Assembly (NCBI GenBank): GCA_015660995.1
Contig: JACTUC010000007.1
Coordinates: 36,138-100,137 of the forward strand
Source of the DNA: Candidatus Methanomethylicaceae archaeon
GTDB taxonomy: Archaea; Thermoproteota; Methanomethylicia; Methanomethylicales; Methanomethylicaceae
DNA: 64,000 nt
Direction: 5' to 3'
The notes under the pieces are model-generated. The model had not been told where the DNA came from, searched no databases, and saw only the letters and a program-made list of their open reading frames with translations. Shown piece after piece: positions 50,016 to 59,047 of the stretch (position 1 is the stretch's first letter; each line of letters opens with the position of its first letter). A program made the position numbers and the translations under genes.

Positions 50016-50089
50016 AGCCCCAGAGGGGATTTGAACCCCTGACCAACGGTTTACGAAACCGTCGCTCTACCGTGCTGAGCCACTGGGGC
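50016..50089 (-). tRNA. tRNA-Thr (CGT)
   Basis: On the minus strand, acceptor GCCCCAG pairs with CTGGGGC. The anticodon stem ACGGT/ACCGT encloses T-T-C-G-T-A-A, giving anticodon CGT. The T-loop reads GTTCAAATC. It has 74 bases and differs from tRNA-Thr(TGT) at 47547 by only a few bases, so the two are recent duplicates. Confidence 0.92.
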
Positions 50090-50186
50090 ATCACCTCGGT
50101 TCTAATAAAAAATAGAGATAAATCCTTTTCCTACAGCAAAACACTAAATCCAACGGATACCCAGTATCGTTAGGGATAGTCTCAAA

Positions 50187-51179
50187 ATGAAAGTCTCCAG
50201 TCTCGGTGAGAGGGGCGTAATCGAGCTCATATGGTCCATTTTGCGCCAGGAGGGCTCGACCGATCCATCAAAGCTTGAGCTGCCCCCCTCCGATGACGCC
50301 TCTGCACTGAAGCTCGACGCCAGCCGCTTCCTTGTCCTCAAGGCAGACCTGTTTGTCAAGCGGACCGACGCTCCGCGGGGGATGCGGACCAGGCAGATGG
50401 GGGTCAAGGTTGTGACGATGAATATAAGCGATCTGGCGGCCAAAGGTGCGAGGCCAGCCGCTTTCCTCTTCTCCCTGGGGCTGCCAAAGAATTATTTGAA
50501 GAAAAAGGTTCAGGATTTGATCGAGGGCATCAACTCCGCATGCACCGCCTATTGCTCGCCTGTTCTTGGTGGCGATGTGGGTGAGGCGAGGGAACTGCTC
50601 GTGGCGGGGTTTGCGGCAGGTTTTGCGAAAAAACTTGTAAAGAGATCTGGGGCCTCTCCAGGTGATATTGTGGCAGTAACTGGCGAGTTCGGTGATACCG
50701 GCGCAGCCTACAAGATACTCCTCGAAGGGATGGATGCCCCCTGCAGACTGAGGCGCCATATATGTTCGAGCGTTTATGCACCAAAGGCGCAGCTTAGGGT
50801 GGGGATCGCATTGGCAGAGTCTGGCGCAGCCACGTCCAGCATGGACTCAAGCGATGGCTTAGCTTTCACACTCAACGAACTGGCGAAGGCGAGCAGCGTG
50901 GGGTTCACAATAAGAGATCTGCCCATCTCAGAGAATGCATTGGAATTCTCGAAGCTGAACAGGATCCCAGCTGACGATCTGGCGCTGTATGGCGGCGAGG
51001 AGTACGAGATTGTATATTCCATTAAAAAGGAGAAGTGGGATCTCGCACAAAAGGCAGCGCGTGAAGCCGGTGGCAGACTTGTACGGATAGGAGAGGTCGT
51101 GTCTTCGCGCAAGGTGATCCTTGCCAGAGGCTCTGAAGAGGAAGTCATTCCAAGCAAGGGATGGGAGCACCTCAGATAG
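50187..51179 (+). CDS. thiL: Thiamine-monophosphate kinase ThiL
   Basis: ThiL phosphorylates thiamine monophosphate to the diphosphate cofactor. The 330-residue protein belongs to the PurM/ThiL ATP-binding fold. It begins LGERGVIELIWSILRQEG, and has SDDASALKLD near residue 35, MTMNISDLAAKGARPAAFLFSLGLP (near residue 76), GGDVGEARELLVAGFAAGF near residue 128, and SSMDSSDGLAFTLNELA near residue 212. The ligand-binding acidic residues are present. The next gene, a radical SAM protein, starts 20 bases after its stop. Confidence 0.9.
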   Translation: MKVSSLGERGVIELIWSILRQEGSTDPSKLELPPSDDASALKLDASRFLVLKADLFVKRTDAPRGMRTRQMGVKVVTMNISDLAAKGARPAAFLFSLGLPKNYLKKKVQDLIEGINSACTAYCSPVLGGDVGEARELLVAGFAAGFAKKLVKRSGASPGDIVAVTGEFGDTGAAYKILLEGMDAPCRLRRHICSSVYAPKAQLRVGIALAESGAATSSMDSSDGLAFTLNELAKASSVGFTIRDLPISENALEFSKLNRIPADDLALYGGEEYEIVYSIKKEKWDLAQKAAREAGGRLVRIGEVVSSRKVILARGSEEEVIPSKGWEHLR

Positions 51180-51199
51180 ATGCAGTCGAGGGCATGGCC

Positions 51200-52906
51200 T
51201 TGAGGGTTCTGATTATTGATGGTTACACTGACGAGCCTGCGGGTCTCGGCGTGCCCCCCTACATTGACGTGTACCCAAGGTACATGGCTGGCGCTGTCTG
51301 GAAGCATGATCCCTCCGCCGAAGTCTTGTATAAAACCATCGACGAAGTGAGGCAGGACCCAAATGGGGTTGCGGCCATTTCATCTTCATCTGACCTCTCA
51401 GTCTTGGTTGCAGGAGTGACCGTCCCAGGGAAGTACCTGGGGGGAGCGCCAGCCACAGCAAGGGATGCTGTCTCCCTCCCAAGGATCCTCTCGTCAAAGC
51501 ACACTGCCATCTGCGGCCCGGCTGTTCGTTTTGGTTTTGGGCGCGGTGGTGGAAGCACAACAGAGATCCCCCGGGAACTGAGATCTCTTTACGAATTCTT
51601 GATCAGTGGTGATCCAGAGACCGTCCTGTACGACCTGCTGTCAGATGGCTTCCACGCAAGGGCGGACATCGACGCTGTTAGGCCCAACGAGAACAGCATC
51701 AACGACTTCGCCGCAAGGGGGGCGAAGATCATAGAGCAGCATCCCTGCTACCCTGCTGGTCTAATATGCGAGGTTGAGACCTTCCGGGGGTGCCCCAGAT
51801 CGCTCTGCGGCGGCTGCTCTTTCTGCACGGAGCCACTCCACGGGACGCCTGATTTCAGGTCTGTGAGCGGCATCGCCAAGGAGATCGCTGCCCTTCACTC
51901 AGCTGGTGCCCTGAACTTCAGGCTTGGAAGGCAGCCAGACCTGCTCATATACGGCACCAAGGACCAAAACGAGACGCCGGTGCCCAACCCTGGAGCGGTG
52001 AGGCGTCTCTTCAAGTCAGTAAGGAAAGCCGCGCCGGCCCTCAAAGTTCTCCACATCGACAACATAAACCCGGCGACAATTTTGAATCACCCTGACGCCG
52101 CTGAGGAGGCCCTCAAGGCGATTGTCGAATACCACACGCCAGGGGACGTCGCCGCCATGGGTGTCGAGTCAGCGGACCCAGAGGTAATACGGAAGAACAA
52201 CCTGAAGATCTACCCCGACGGCGTAATATTCGCAATCTCTATGGTCAACGGTATCGGCAGCGAGAGGGGCGAGAACGGCATGCCGCACCTCCTTCCAGGC
52301 ATCAATTTTGTTTACGGCCTTCCAGGGGAGACCAAACGCACCTACGAGGCAAACCTCGAACTCATGAAGAACGTGCTGGAGATGGGGCTGATGGTTAGAA
52401 GGATAAACATGCGGCAGGTGATGGTCATGCCCTCGACTAGGATGTCTTCCTTCGGGGACCACCTTGCAAGGAAGCACAGGCAACTCTTCCTGAGGCACAA
52501 GGCGGCCATGCGGTCCCAGGTGGACGAGCCAATGCTGAAGAGGGTGTTGCCCACCTGGACCGTGCTGAGGGGCCTGCGGACAGAGCTTGCCGAAGGCAGA
52601 ATCACCTGGGCAAGGCAGTTAGGCTCGTACCCCGTACTGGTTGGTATCCAGAAGACGATGGCGCCGGGTTTGGTCACAGACGTCGTAGTTGTCTCCCACG
52701 GCCCCCGCTCAGTAGGCGCCCTGCCAGTGCCGATAAAGGTGAACAACATGAGCCTGAGGGAGTTAGAAGCCATACCAGGGATAGGCTCGCGCCGGGCCGC
52801 GACCCTGATCAGGCATCGCCCGTACAGGAACGCCGACGAGATCAGGGCGGGGCTGGACGATCCAAGTCTCCTCGACGCGATCATCCAGCTGATCGAGTTC
52901 ACATAA
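51200..52906 (+). CDS. Radical SAM protein with a C-terminal helix-hairpin-helix
   Basis: The 568-residue protein is of the COG1031 type. An N-terminal Rossmann-like part ([15 protein letters not shown]) is followed by the cluster motif with [20 protein letters not shown] near residue 205, where the cysteine spacing C-x4-C-x2-C-x2-C offers the three cluster ligands and one more. The C-terminus has a helix-hairpin-helix, [24 protein letters not shown] (here [19 protein letters not shown]), which suggests nucleic-acid contact. The substrate is unknown. I prefer TTG 51200, with GAGGG 7 bases ahead; ATG 51194 and the upstream frame to 51161 overlap that site or thiL. COG1031 is mostly archaeal. 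Confidence 0.85.
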   Translation: MRVLIIDGYTDEPAGLGVPPYIDVYPRYMAGAVWKHDPSAEVLYKTIDEVRQDPNGVAAISSSSDLSVLVAGVTVPGKYLGGAPATARDAVSLPRILSSKHTAICGPAVRFGFGRGGGSTTEIPRELRSLYEFLISGDPETVLYDLLSDGFHARADIDAVRPNENSINDFAARGAKIIEQHPCYPAGLICEVETFRGCPRSLCGGCSFCTEPLHGTPDFRSVSGIAKEIAALHSAGALNFRLGRQPDLLIYGTKDQNETPVPNPGAVRRLFKSVRKAAPALKVLHIDNINPATILNHPDAAEEALKAIVEYHTPGDVAAMGVESADPEVIRKNNLKIYPDGVIFAISMVNGIGSERGENGMPHLLPGINFVYGLPGETKRTYEANLELMKNVLEMGLMVRRINMRQVMVMPSTRMSSFGDHLARKHRQLFLRHKAAMRSQVDEPMLKRVLPTWTVLRGLRTELAEGRITWARQLGSYPVLVGIQKTMAPGLVTDVVVVSHGPRSVGALPVPIKVNNMSLRELEAIPGIGSRRAATLIRHRPYRNADEIRAGLDDPSLLDAIIQLIEFT

Positions 52907-52940
52907 CCCTTTAATCACCCTTCGGGCTCTTAGATTACCT

Positions 52941-53378
52941 ATGGGCATCATCAAAAAGATCCTTCTCCCGGTTGATGGCTCGGACTACATGAAGAGGGAG
53001 ATGGAGCTGGCCTGCGAGTTCTCAAAGACATTCAGTGCTGATGTCACCATCTTCCACGTAATCGCTATGCCAATGTCCTCGGAGGTAGGAGGCATATTGA
53101 ACGCCTCAAAGGAGCTTGAGAACGCTGGGAATGCGATCCTTGAAGAGGCGAGGCAGATAGCTGAGGGCTACGGGATCAAGCCAAAGCTGGAGCTCGACTT
53201 CTCCGTTGGCAACCCTGGCATGAGGATCATAAGGAAGGCAGAGGCAGAGGGTGCCAATCTCATAATAATTGGGGCGAAAGGCAAGAACCGTTTCAGGGAA
53301 ATTCTTATGGGCAGCGTTGCCAACACAGTCGTTAATAACTCCAAATGTCTGGTACTCATAGTCCGGACCTGCGACTAG
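52941..53378 (+). CDS. Universal stress protein
   Basis: The 145-residue protein has the UspA fold: KILLPVDGSDYMKREMELACEF near residue 6, and the ATP-binding tail GAKGKNRFREILMGSVANTVVNNSKCLVLIV, residues 112-141, with the G-x2-G-x9-G-S pattern (here GAKGKNRFREILMGS). It may bind ATP and signal stress. A CTTTAAT element lies about 30 bases before the ATG, so the message is probably leaderless. It stands alone between the radical SAM and uppP genes. Confidence 0.92.
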   Translation: MGIIKKILLPVDGSDYMKREMELACEFSKTFSADVTIFHVIAMPMSSEVGGILNASKELENAGNAILEEARQIAEGYGIKPKLELDFSVGNPGMRIIRKAEAEGANLIIIGAKGKNRFREILMGSVANTVVNNSKCLVLIVRTCD

Positions 53379-53410
53379 CCGCAGAAAGCCTCCTGATTCT
53401 GGCAGCGCTC

Positions 53411-53420
53411 TTTTTAAATA
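53411..53420 (+). promoter_or_regulatory. TATA element of uppP
   Basis: TTTTTAAATA lies 23-32 bases before the uppP ATG, so transcription should start at or beside the start codon. No Shine-Dalgarno box is present, consistent with a leaderless message. Confidence 0.45.
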
Positions 53421-53442
53421 GACTCGCGCTGCTAATTAGCCC

Positions 53443-54201
53443 ATGGACGCACTGCAGGCGATCATCCTCGGCTTGGCTCAGGGGCTCACTGAATGGCTCC
53501 CAATCTCCAGCTCGGGCCACCTCGTCCTATTCGAGTACCTCATGGGCCTCACAGTCCCTATCTCCTTCGATGTCATCCTGCATCTGGGTACTCTCGTATC
53601 CGTTGTTGTGGTCTTCTGGAGGGACATAATGAGTATACTCAAGTCCCTTGTGACCCTGGACACCAAGAGCTACAACTTTAAGCTGTTGCTCCTGCTCATA
53701 GTCGGGAGCATTCCGACCGCGATAATCGGCTTCACATTCCTTAGATTCTTTGAGTCCCTCTTCACCAGCTTGACAGCTGTGGGCATAGGTTTCCTCATAA
53801 CCACCGCCTTCCTCATCATGTCGAAGTTCGGCAAAGGCACGAGGAGCCTCGGGTGGCTCACTGCGATCATAATGGGCGTCTTCCAGGCCTTTGCTATAGC
53901 CCCAGGCGTCTCCAGGAGCGGCTCAACGGTATCATCAGGTCTCTTCAGCGGGGTAAAGAGGGAAGAGGTCTTCAAGTTTTCATTCCTCCTGTCAATCCCC
54001 GCGGTGCTTGGCGCCAACCTCATTGAGCTCAATGGCGTGGTCTCATCGGACGCGGGTCTCTACATCTTGGGGGCTGCCGTTGCGGCGATCGTTGGCTATT
54101 TTACAATACTACTGGTAAAGAAAGTCCTCCTCGCCAACAAGTACTACCTCTTCGCGATCTACACCTTCGTAATAGGCCTCGTGACCCTGCTCCTCCTCTA
54201 A
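53443..54201 (+). CDS. uppP: Undecaprenyl/dolichyl-diphosphate phosphatase UppP (BacA family)
   Basis: The enzyme releases phosphate from polyprenyl diphosphate, recycling the lipid carrier for glycan or S-layer assembly. The 252-residue protein is an eight-helix membrane protein with the two active-site motifs: GLTEWLPISSSGHLVLFEYLMG near residue 15, and PGVSRSGSTVSSGLFSGVKREEVFKFSFLLSIPAVLGA near residue 150, including the E-x3-E-like and R-S-G-S-T residues. The length is typical. In archaea the natural substrate is a dolichyl or C55-60 polyprenyl diphosphate. Confidence 0.93.
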   Translation: MDALQAIILGLAQGLTEWLPISSSGHLVLFEYLMGLTVPISFDVILHLGTLVSVVVVFWRDIMSILKSLVTLDTKSYNFKLLLLLIVGSIPTAIIGFTFLRFFESLFTSLTAVGIGFLITTAFLIMSKFGKGTRSLGWLTAIIMGVFQAFAIAPGVSRSGSTVSSGLFSGVKREEVFKFSFLLSIPAVLGANLIELNGVVSSDAGLYILGAAVAAIVGYFTILLVKKVLLANKYYLFAIYTFVIGLVTLLLL

Positions 54202-54347
54202 AACTGCCCAGTCCACACATCCCTCGGCCGGTGACTCTCTCTCCCAGCTGAAACTGTCTCCAGTGGAAAACAGCTACATCGGCCATAGCATTTTTCACGT
54301 TGCCACTAAGGTTTTCGAAGCGAAAGTGATAATACTATACTCCCAGC

Positions 54348-55415
54348 TTGGGGGTTTGCTGCTTGGCATCCGGGATTGCCGTGGGCTCATCGTTCGTAAG
54401 GGCTTCTTCCCTAAAGGAGAGCAGGAACACCCTCTCCACCGGCTATGCCCCCCTCGACGGCCTCACAAACGGCCTCAAGGGCGGCCAGCTCTACCTCTTC
54501 TACGGCGCATCGGCCTTCATCGACGAGTTGGTCCACCGACTGGTGGTGAGAGCATCCGTGGAGGGCAAGGTCGCATACATGAACAACACCAACTACTACC
54601 GCGAGAAGGCCCTCCTCAAGGCAGACCTCCTTGCCCTCCACTCCAAGCGCGAGGGTGTCGAGCCGTCAGCTGTCCTAGATAGCGTCTACTTTGCAGCCGC
54701 CTACAGCGAGTTCAGGCAGCCGAAGGCTACAGGCGCCCTGGAGAGGATCATAGCGAGTGAGCCCTCCACCAAGGTCATACTGGTCCACAACGTCTCCGCC
54801 TTCCTGGAGGGGAACGAGAAGAACCGGCTCAATGTCGCCGAGGGCATCTCCCGCTCCATATCCGCGCTCTGGCACCTCGCCATGGAGAGGGACCTGATAA
54901 TGGTTGTTACCGCCAGGGCCAACCTTCCCTCTAGCTCGCTGGGCTCACGGCTGCTCTCGGAACTGGCAAGCTCAATAGTGTTTTTTCGCGACACCGCCGG
55001 AGGAGTCCAGGCGGCGCTGCTCAAGCACCCGGAGAAGGAGGTCCCCGCCTACGAATCCATCCTCGATGGGGGTGACTCGCTAATGGGCAGGATAACGCCG
55101 CCCTTTAGGCAGGTGTACCAGGACCTTCTGGAGAGGCTCAGGGGCAACTACGTGGCTCTCCTCAGGGACCCTGGGCACAGGAAGGGGTTCGAGCTTCTTC
55201 TGAGGGATGCCTGGGACAGGGAGCACGCGGCCATGGGCAACGCGGAGCTGCCGCTGGTCCTTGACGCCCTCAACCTTACGGCAAACATACACAACAGCGG
55301 CGCCCTAGAGGAGCTCAGGGAGGCCCTGGAGGAGAAGGACCGGAGGATCGCCGCTTTGGAGGAGAGAATCAGGAGGGTAGAGGCCGGCCTCGCCTCCCCC
55401 GCCGCCGGAGAATAG
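54348..55415 (+). CDS. Degenerate RecA/RadA-like protein lacking the P-loop
   Basis: The 355-residue protein starts like RadB/RadA: LSTGYAPLDGLTNGLKGGQLYLFYG, residues 29-53, which matches the conserved LSTG..LD..L.GG and the strand before Walker A. The P-loop itself is destroyed: where RadA has GxxGxGKT it reads G-A-S-A-F-I-D-E. The rest keeps the RecA-core order (ALERIIASEPSTKVILVHNVSAFLE near residue 127 in the Walker B region; SISALWHLAMERDLIMVVTARAN near residue 170) but without catalytic acids I can confirm. The final 35 residues form a coiled coil. So it is probably a structural, non-ATPase partner. Start is uncertain (TTG 54348 or GTG 54381). It directly precedes the family B polymerase gene. 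Confidence 0.7.
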   Translation: MGVCCLASGIAVGSSFVRASSLKESRNTLSTGYAPLDGLTNGLKGGQLYLFYGASAFIDELVHRLVVRASVEGKVAYMNNTNYYREKALLKADLLALHSKREGVEPSAVLDSVYFAAAYSEFRQPKATGALERIIASEPSTKVILVHNVSAFLEGNEKNRLNVAEGISRSISALWHLAMERDLIMVVTARANLPSSSLGSRLLSELASSIVFFRDTAGGVQAALLKHPEKEVPAYESILDGGDSLMGRITPPFRQVYQDLLERLRGNYVALLRDPGHRKGFELLLRDAWDREHAAMGNAELPLVLDALNLTANIHNSGALEELREALEEKDRRIAALEERIRRVEAGLASPAAGE

Positions 55416-57581
55416 GTGCGCCAGGTGAAAACCTTGTGGCAGGCTTGTGGCTGGCTCTTCGATGCCTACATCCAGGACGCCAAGGCGGTCCTCTGGATCA
55501 AGACCGAGGATGGTAAGCTCCTCAGGCTAACAGACAAATACTCACCGTTCTTACACGCCGAGCCAGCCGAAGGGGCTCCCGAGGATGATCTCCTCTATCG
55601 GCTGTCGGAGTGCCGCGAGGTCAGATCCGTGGGGATAGAGGATAAGCTGACTTCCCTGGACAGCGGCAGAAAGCGGAGCCTGGTGAGGGTGGAGACCTAC
55701 GGGACAGCACCCTTCAGGCCCCTGATCAAGTCGTTGGAGGTGAACCCCCACGTCTCAAACGTCTACAACGCCAGCCTCATGCATATCCAGCGCTATCTCT
55801 TCACGCGGCTGAGGGTTGAGCCCAGCAGCAGGGTTCTCGTCTCCCACGACGGGGAGAGGCTCCTGAATATCGAGAAGGTTGACGACTCGCTCGAACTGAT
55901 ACCGCCCACCTTGAGCCTCCTCCGCTTTGCGCTGGACTATGACCTCTCCGGCGGTCGCAGGGTGATCAGGGCCATCCGCGTCTGTTTCAGGGGCGAGGAG
56001 GTGGTCTTCAAAGGACCGGAGCCCGAGATGCTATCCGCCTTCAGAAGCTACCTGCGGGAAAAGGATCCCGACCTGATGCTCTGCCCGAAGTGCGACAGGC
56101 TGACCTACCCCCTCCTGAAATCGCGCTTCATGGGGAATGGCATCCCCTTCGACCTGGGGAGGTGCGGCGACTCCGACCAGGTCCGAACCCAAGGCTCATT
56201 TGCGGGCAGGATAATGCTGGGCGACGTCTTCTACGGCTTCAGCGCCGACGAGTGGGGCATAGCGGGGCTGATTGAGCGGACGAGGTTCTCCTTCGCGCCC
56301 ATGGGTCTCTCGACGAGGTGGCTCAGCAACAAGAGCATAGAATCCCGCAGCTGCTTCGAGATGCTGGAGAGGGGCTATGCGATACCCCGCGAGGAGTACT
56401 TCGAGGACGCAAGGAGCATGAAGGAGCTAACCGCCAGGGACAGGGGCGGGATAACCATAACGCCTGAGGCCGGCAGGCTCCACTTCAACGTCGCCGCCCT
56501 CGATTTCGACTCGCAGTACCCCAACATAATACTGAAGAACAACCTCAGCTACGAGACCGTTGGCGGCAGCTCCGACTCCGGCCAGGGCATCCTGCCGGCC
56601 GTCCTGGCGCCGTGGCTCCGGAGGAGGACGTGGCTGAAGAAGCTCAGGAAGACCCTCCCCGAGGACAGCCCATCCCGGCTCTACTGCGGGCAGAGGATAG
56701 AGGCGCTGAAGATGATCCTAGTTACCATCTATGGCATCTCTGGCTGCTGCAGGAACCGCTTCGGAAACGTGGTCGCCTTCGAGGAGATCAATAGGAAATC
56801 TAGGGAGAGTATGCTAAAGGCGAAGGCGGTGGCCGAGGCAGGGGGCTTCAGGATAATCTACGGCGCGGTGGACTCGCTCTTCGTCAGCAGACTGGACGCA
56901 GGGAGGGAGGACTACGAGGCGCTTGCTGCCGAGATAGCCCGCGCCACAGACCTTCCCATGTCATTGGACAGGCACTTCAGGTTCTTGGCATTCCTGCCCC
57001 TGAAGGGGGACCCATCATCGTCGGCGCTGAACCGCTACTTTGGCCTGACCTACGACGGCAAGGTCGAGGCCAGGGGAATAGAGCTCCGGCGCAGCGACAC
57101 CCCCGAGATCGTAAGGGCCTTCCAAGCCGAGCTGATAAGGCGTGTCTTCAACAGCGGGGATCTGCAGGAGGCGTGCACGGAGGGAGTACTGAGGGGGATG
57201 GCGCTGCTGCGCCTTGCTGTTAACAAGATCAGGGGCGGGGATGTGGACGCCGGAGATCTCGTCGTGAGGAAGAGGCTTGGGAAGGGCATAGGTGAATACA
57301 CTGCCAGCGTCTCCCAGAGATCTGCTGCGCTTCAGCTTCTCCATGCGGACAAGGAGATCGAGGTCGGCGATGACATTCCGTTCATATACACGGACCACGA
57401 CAACGGCAACCCCCTCTGCAGGGTCAGGGCTCCGGAGCTCTTCAGCGGCAGCTACGACAGGGAGATCTATGCCAGAATGCTCCTTGACGCGGCGTCGACG
57501 GTATGGAGGGGCATGGGGTTTAATCCAGATCTCAAACCGACTGCAAGCACGCTGGATAGGTGGCTCCAACCCGAAGCATAA
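55416..57581 (+). CDS. Divergent family B DNA polymerase without proofreading (PolB2-like)
   Basis: The 721-residue protein has all three polymerase motifs, partly altered. Motif A is DFDSQYPNII at 363-372 with the metal Asp363. Motif B is around K432 with VTIYG in place of ANSxYG. Motif C reads Y-G-A-V-D-S at 482-487: the first Asp of YGDTDS is Ala484, but Asp486, the catalytic one in B-family enzymes, remains. Proofreading is lost: the Exo I region reads L-D-Y-D-L (173-177), and Exo II and III lack their Asp residues. It resembles the archaeal PolB2/Dpo2 group described as inactivated or translesion polymerases. It starts at GTG right after the stop of the RecA-like gene, so the two form an operon. 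Synthesis activity is uncertain. Confidence 0.82.
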   Translation: MRQVKTLWQACGWLFDAYIQDAKAVLWIKTEDGKLLRLTDKYSPFLHAEPAEGAPEDDLLYRLSECREVRSVGIEDKLTSLDSGRKRSLVRVETYGTAPFRPLIKSLEVNPHVSNVYNASLMHIQRYLFTRLRVEPSSRVLVSHDGERLLNIEKVDDSLELIPPTLSLLRFALDYDLSGGRRVIRAIRVCFRGEEVVFKGPEPEMLSAFRSYLREKDPDLMLCPKCDRLTYPLLKSRFMGNGIPFDLGRCGDSDQVRTQGSFAGRIMLGDVFYGFSADEWGIAGLIERTRFSFAPMGLSTRWLSNKSIESRSCFEMLERGYAIPREEYFEDARSMKELTARDRGGITITPEAGRLHFNVAALDFDSQYPNIILKNNLSYETVGGSSDSGQGILPAVLAPWLRRRTWLKKLRKTLPEDSPSRLYCGQRIEALKMILVTIYGISGCCRNRFGNVVAFEEINRKSRESMLKAKAVAEAGGFRIIYGAVDSLFVSRLDAGREDYEALAAEIARATDLPMSLDRHFRFLAFLPLKGDPSSSALNRYFGLTYDGKVEARGIELRRSDTPEIVRAFQAELIRRVFNSGDLQEACTEGVLRGMALLRLAVNKIRGGDVDAGDLVVRKRLGKGIGEYTASVSQRSAALQLLHADKEIEVGDDIPFIYTDHDNGNPLCRVRAPELFSGSYDREIYARMLLDAASTVWRGMGFNPDLKPTASTLDRWLQPEA

Positions 57582-57706
57582 TGAACCGCAGGCGTTCCTG
57601 AGAAATAATGCTGTTCAATGACATAGCTGCATTTTGCTGCCGGTACTTTTTTATGCACCAGCAAAGGTAATAGGCTGGTGCCATAGAAATATCCAAAGGC
57701 GTTTCT

Positions 57707-58156
57707 ATGTCAGAACCAGCCGTCTGCTCCTATAGAAAGTTGCTGATAAGAGACGCAAGCATTGACCAGGTAACTGCCGTATGCAATAGGGCTCTTAGGG
57801 AGATAGGGCTAAAAATCAAGAAGAGCGAATCAACGAAGGAGGGCACGATGTCCATATTCGCGGCTCAGGGCGCTCTCATCCCGTTGACCATGAAGATCCT
57901 TTCCCACCCGTTTGGCGAAGATGATTATCTGAAATCAGCCCAAAGGTCAGGAATACAACTGCTCATAGCCCCGGCTCCAGATGGGGTCCACATCAGCTAC
58001 TGCGGGCTCGCCCTTAATGATGCAACAGGGCGACCGGAGAAGTACCCTGAGGTAACAATTGAAGAGGTCACGGACACGCTCGACTCCCTGGAATTTGAGG
58101 ACAAGTTCTTGAAAGCCCTCAAGTCAGCTTCCTTTAAAATAGAGGAAATCGAGTAA
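57707..58156 (+). CDS. Uncharacterised 149-residue protein downstream of the polymerase
   Basis: I do not recognise this protein. It is soluble, with an alpha/beta pattern: CSYRKLLIRDASIDQVTAVCNRALREIGLKIKKSESTKEGTMSIFAAQGALIPLTMKIL, residues 7-65, then LLIAPAPDGVHISYCGLALN and a helical C-terminus with EEVTDTLDSLEFEDKFLKALK. The first half resembles the ligand-binding SRPBCC-like or DUF-type fold in appearance only. It starts 125 bases after the polymerase gene ends on the same strand, so it may or may not belong to that operon. Coding use is less GC-rich than the polymerase. Confidence 0.6.
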   Translation: MSEPAVCSYRKLLIRDASIDQVTAVCNRALREIGLKIKKSESTKEGTMSIFAAQGALIPLTMKILSHPFGEDDYLKSAQRSGIQLLIAPAPDGVHISYCGLALNDATGRPEKYPEVTIEEVTDTLDSLEFEDKFLKALKSASFKIEEIE

Positions 58157-58200
58157 GCTTCCTTGGCTTGCTTCCATGGTTTCCTAAACATCAACCGGCT

Positions 58201-58869
58201 CTAGGTTGTCGAGGGCTTCCATAGCCGATTGAACAGAGGCCTGCCGACGACCCAGGCGAGTGCGATTCCCGCTATTTCGTCCGCAATGTAGTGCTGCTTG
58301 ATGAAGAGCGTGGAGAGGATTACACCCGCTGCCACAAAGAGCGCCACGGATGCTAAGACCATGGTGGAACGGCTAGGTCTCACTTTGCTGTAACGGTACC
58401 AAGCGTAAAAGCAGATGGTGGAGACCGCTGCGTGTAGGGATGGAAAGCAGTTGAACGAGCTGTCCCCCGCCCACACACTGTATACCTGGGTCGCCCAGAA
58501 GTTTCCCACAATTGGCTGTGCAAGAAACTCTTGGCGCCACCAATACGTGGAGACAGGAAAGATGAAATAGACCGCTAGGGCGATAGCATTGATTAAAACC
58601 AGGGACCAGCCCAGAGCATACCCCTTCCTGTATTCCACGAAGCCGAAGAAGAGCATCGTAAGGATGGCAAATGGGTAAAAAAGATACACGTAGAAGATCA
58701 CGAATTCCGGAACGAGAGGGATCGCGTTGTCCAGCCCTCCGGTCAGAAAGTCCAATCGGAAACCCGAGCCTACCCTGTAGAGCTGCCCGGTCCAGTCGTA
58801 GCCGACAGTGTTGAGCAGAATGTAGAAGAGTAAAAGCATCAGGACGACGTTGCCAATTACATAGGTCAC
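58201..58869 (-). CDS. PAP2-family membrane phosphatase
   Basis: The 222-residue protein has about six transmembrane helices. The PAP2 (type 2 phosphatidic acid phosphatase) motifs are CFPSLHAAVST near residue 140 (C2) and STLFIKQHYIADEIAG near residue 187 (C3), with the catalytic His pair. The C1 motif K-x6-R-P is not clear. Such enzymes dephosphorylate lipid phosphates or transfer phosphoinositol (Aur1-like). I take GTG 58869 as the start, but the frame remains open to about 58976, beside a TATA-like element at about 58996-59005, so the true N-terminus may be longer. Confidence 0.83.
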   Translation of the reverse strand: MTYVIGNVVLMLLLFYILLNTVGYDWTGQLYRVGSGFRLDFLTGGLDNAIPLVPEFVIFYVYLFYPFAILTMLFFGFVEYRKGYALGWSLVLINAIALAVYFIFPVSTYWWRQEFLAQPIVGNFWATQVYSVWAGDSSFNCFPSLHAAVSTICFYAWYRYSKVRPSRSTMVLASVALFVAAGVILSTLFIKQHYIADEIAGIALAWVVGRPLFNRLWKPSTT

Positions 58870-59047
58870 ATAAACGCTGGTCTTTGTGGACTTTCCACCG
58901 AAAAAGACCCTCTCGATACCTCTTCTTAGTATGTCATGTAGTTTCAGGGTATGCCACCAGACAGAATAGTCTTCTGCTAATATGCGGAAATGGGGAGATA
59001 TATAAAAAACGCTGAACTCGATTTTATTTTAATGAAATTAAACGTTT

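Noticed and set aside
55551..57621. Long frames in other phases across the polymerase gene
   Set aside because: High GC content keeps all frames open here; only the plus-strand frame at 55416-57581 carries polymerase motifs.
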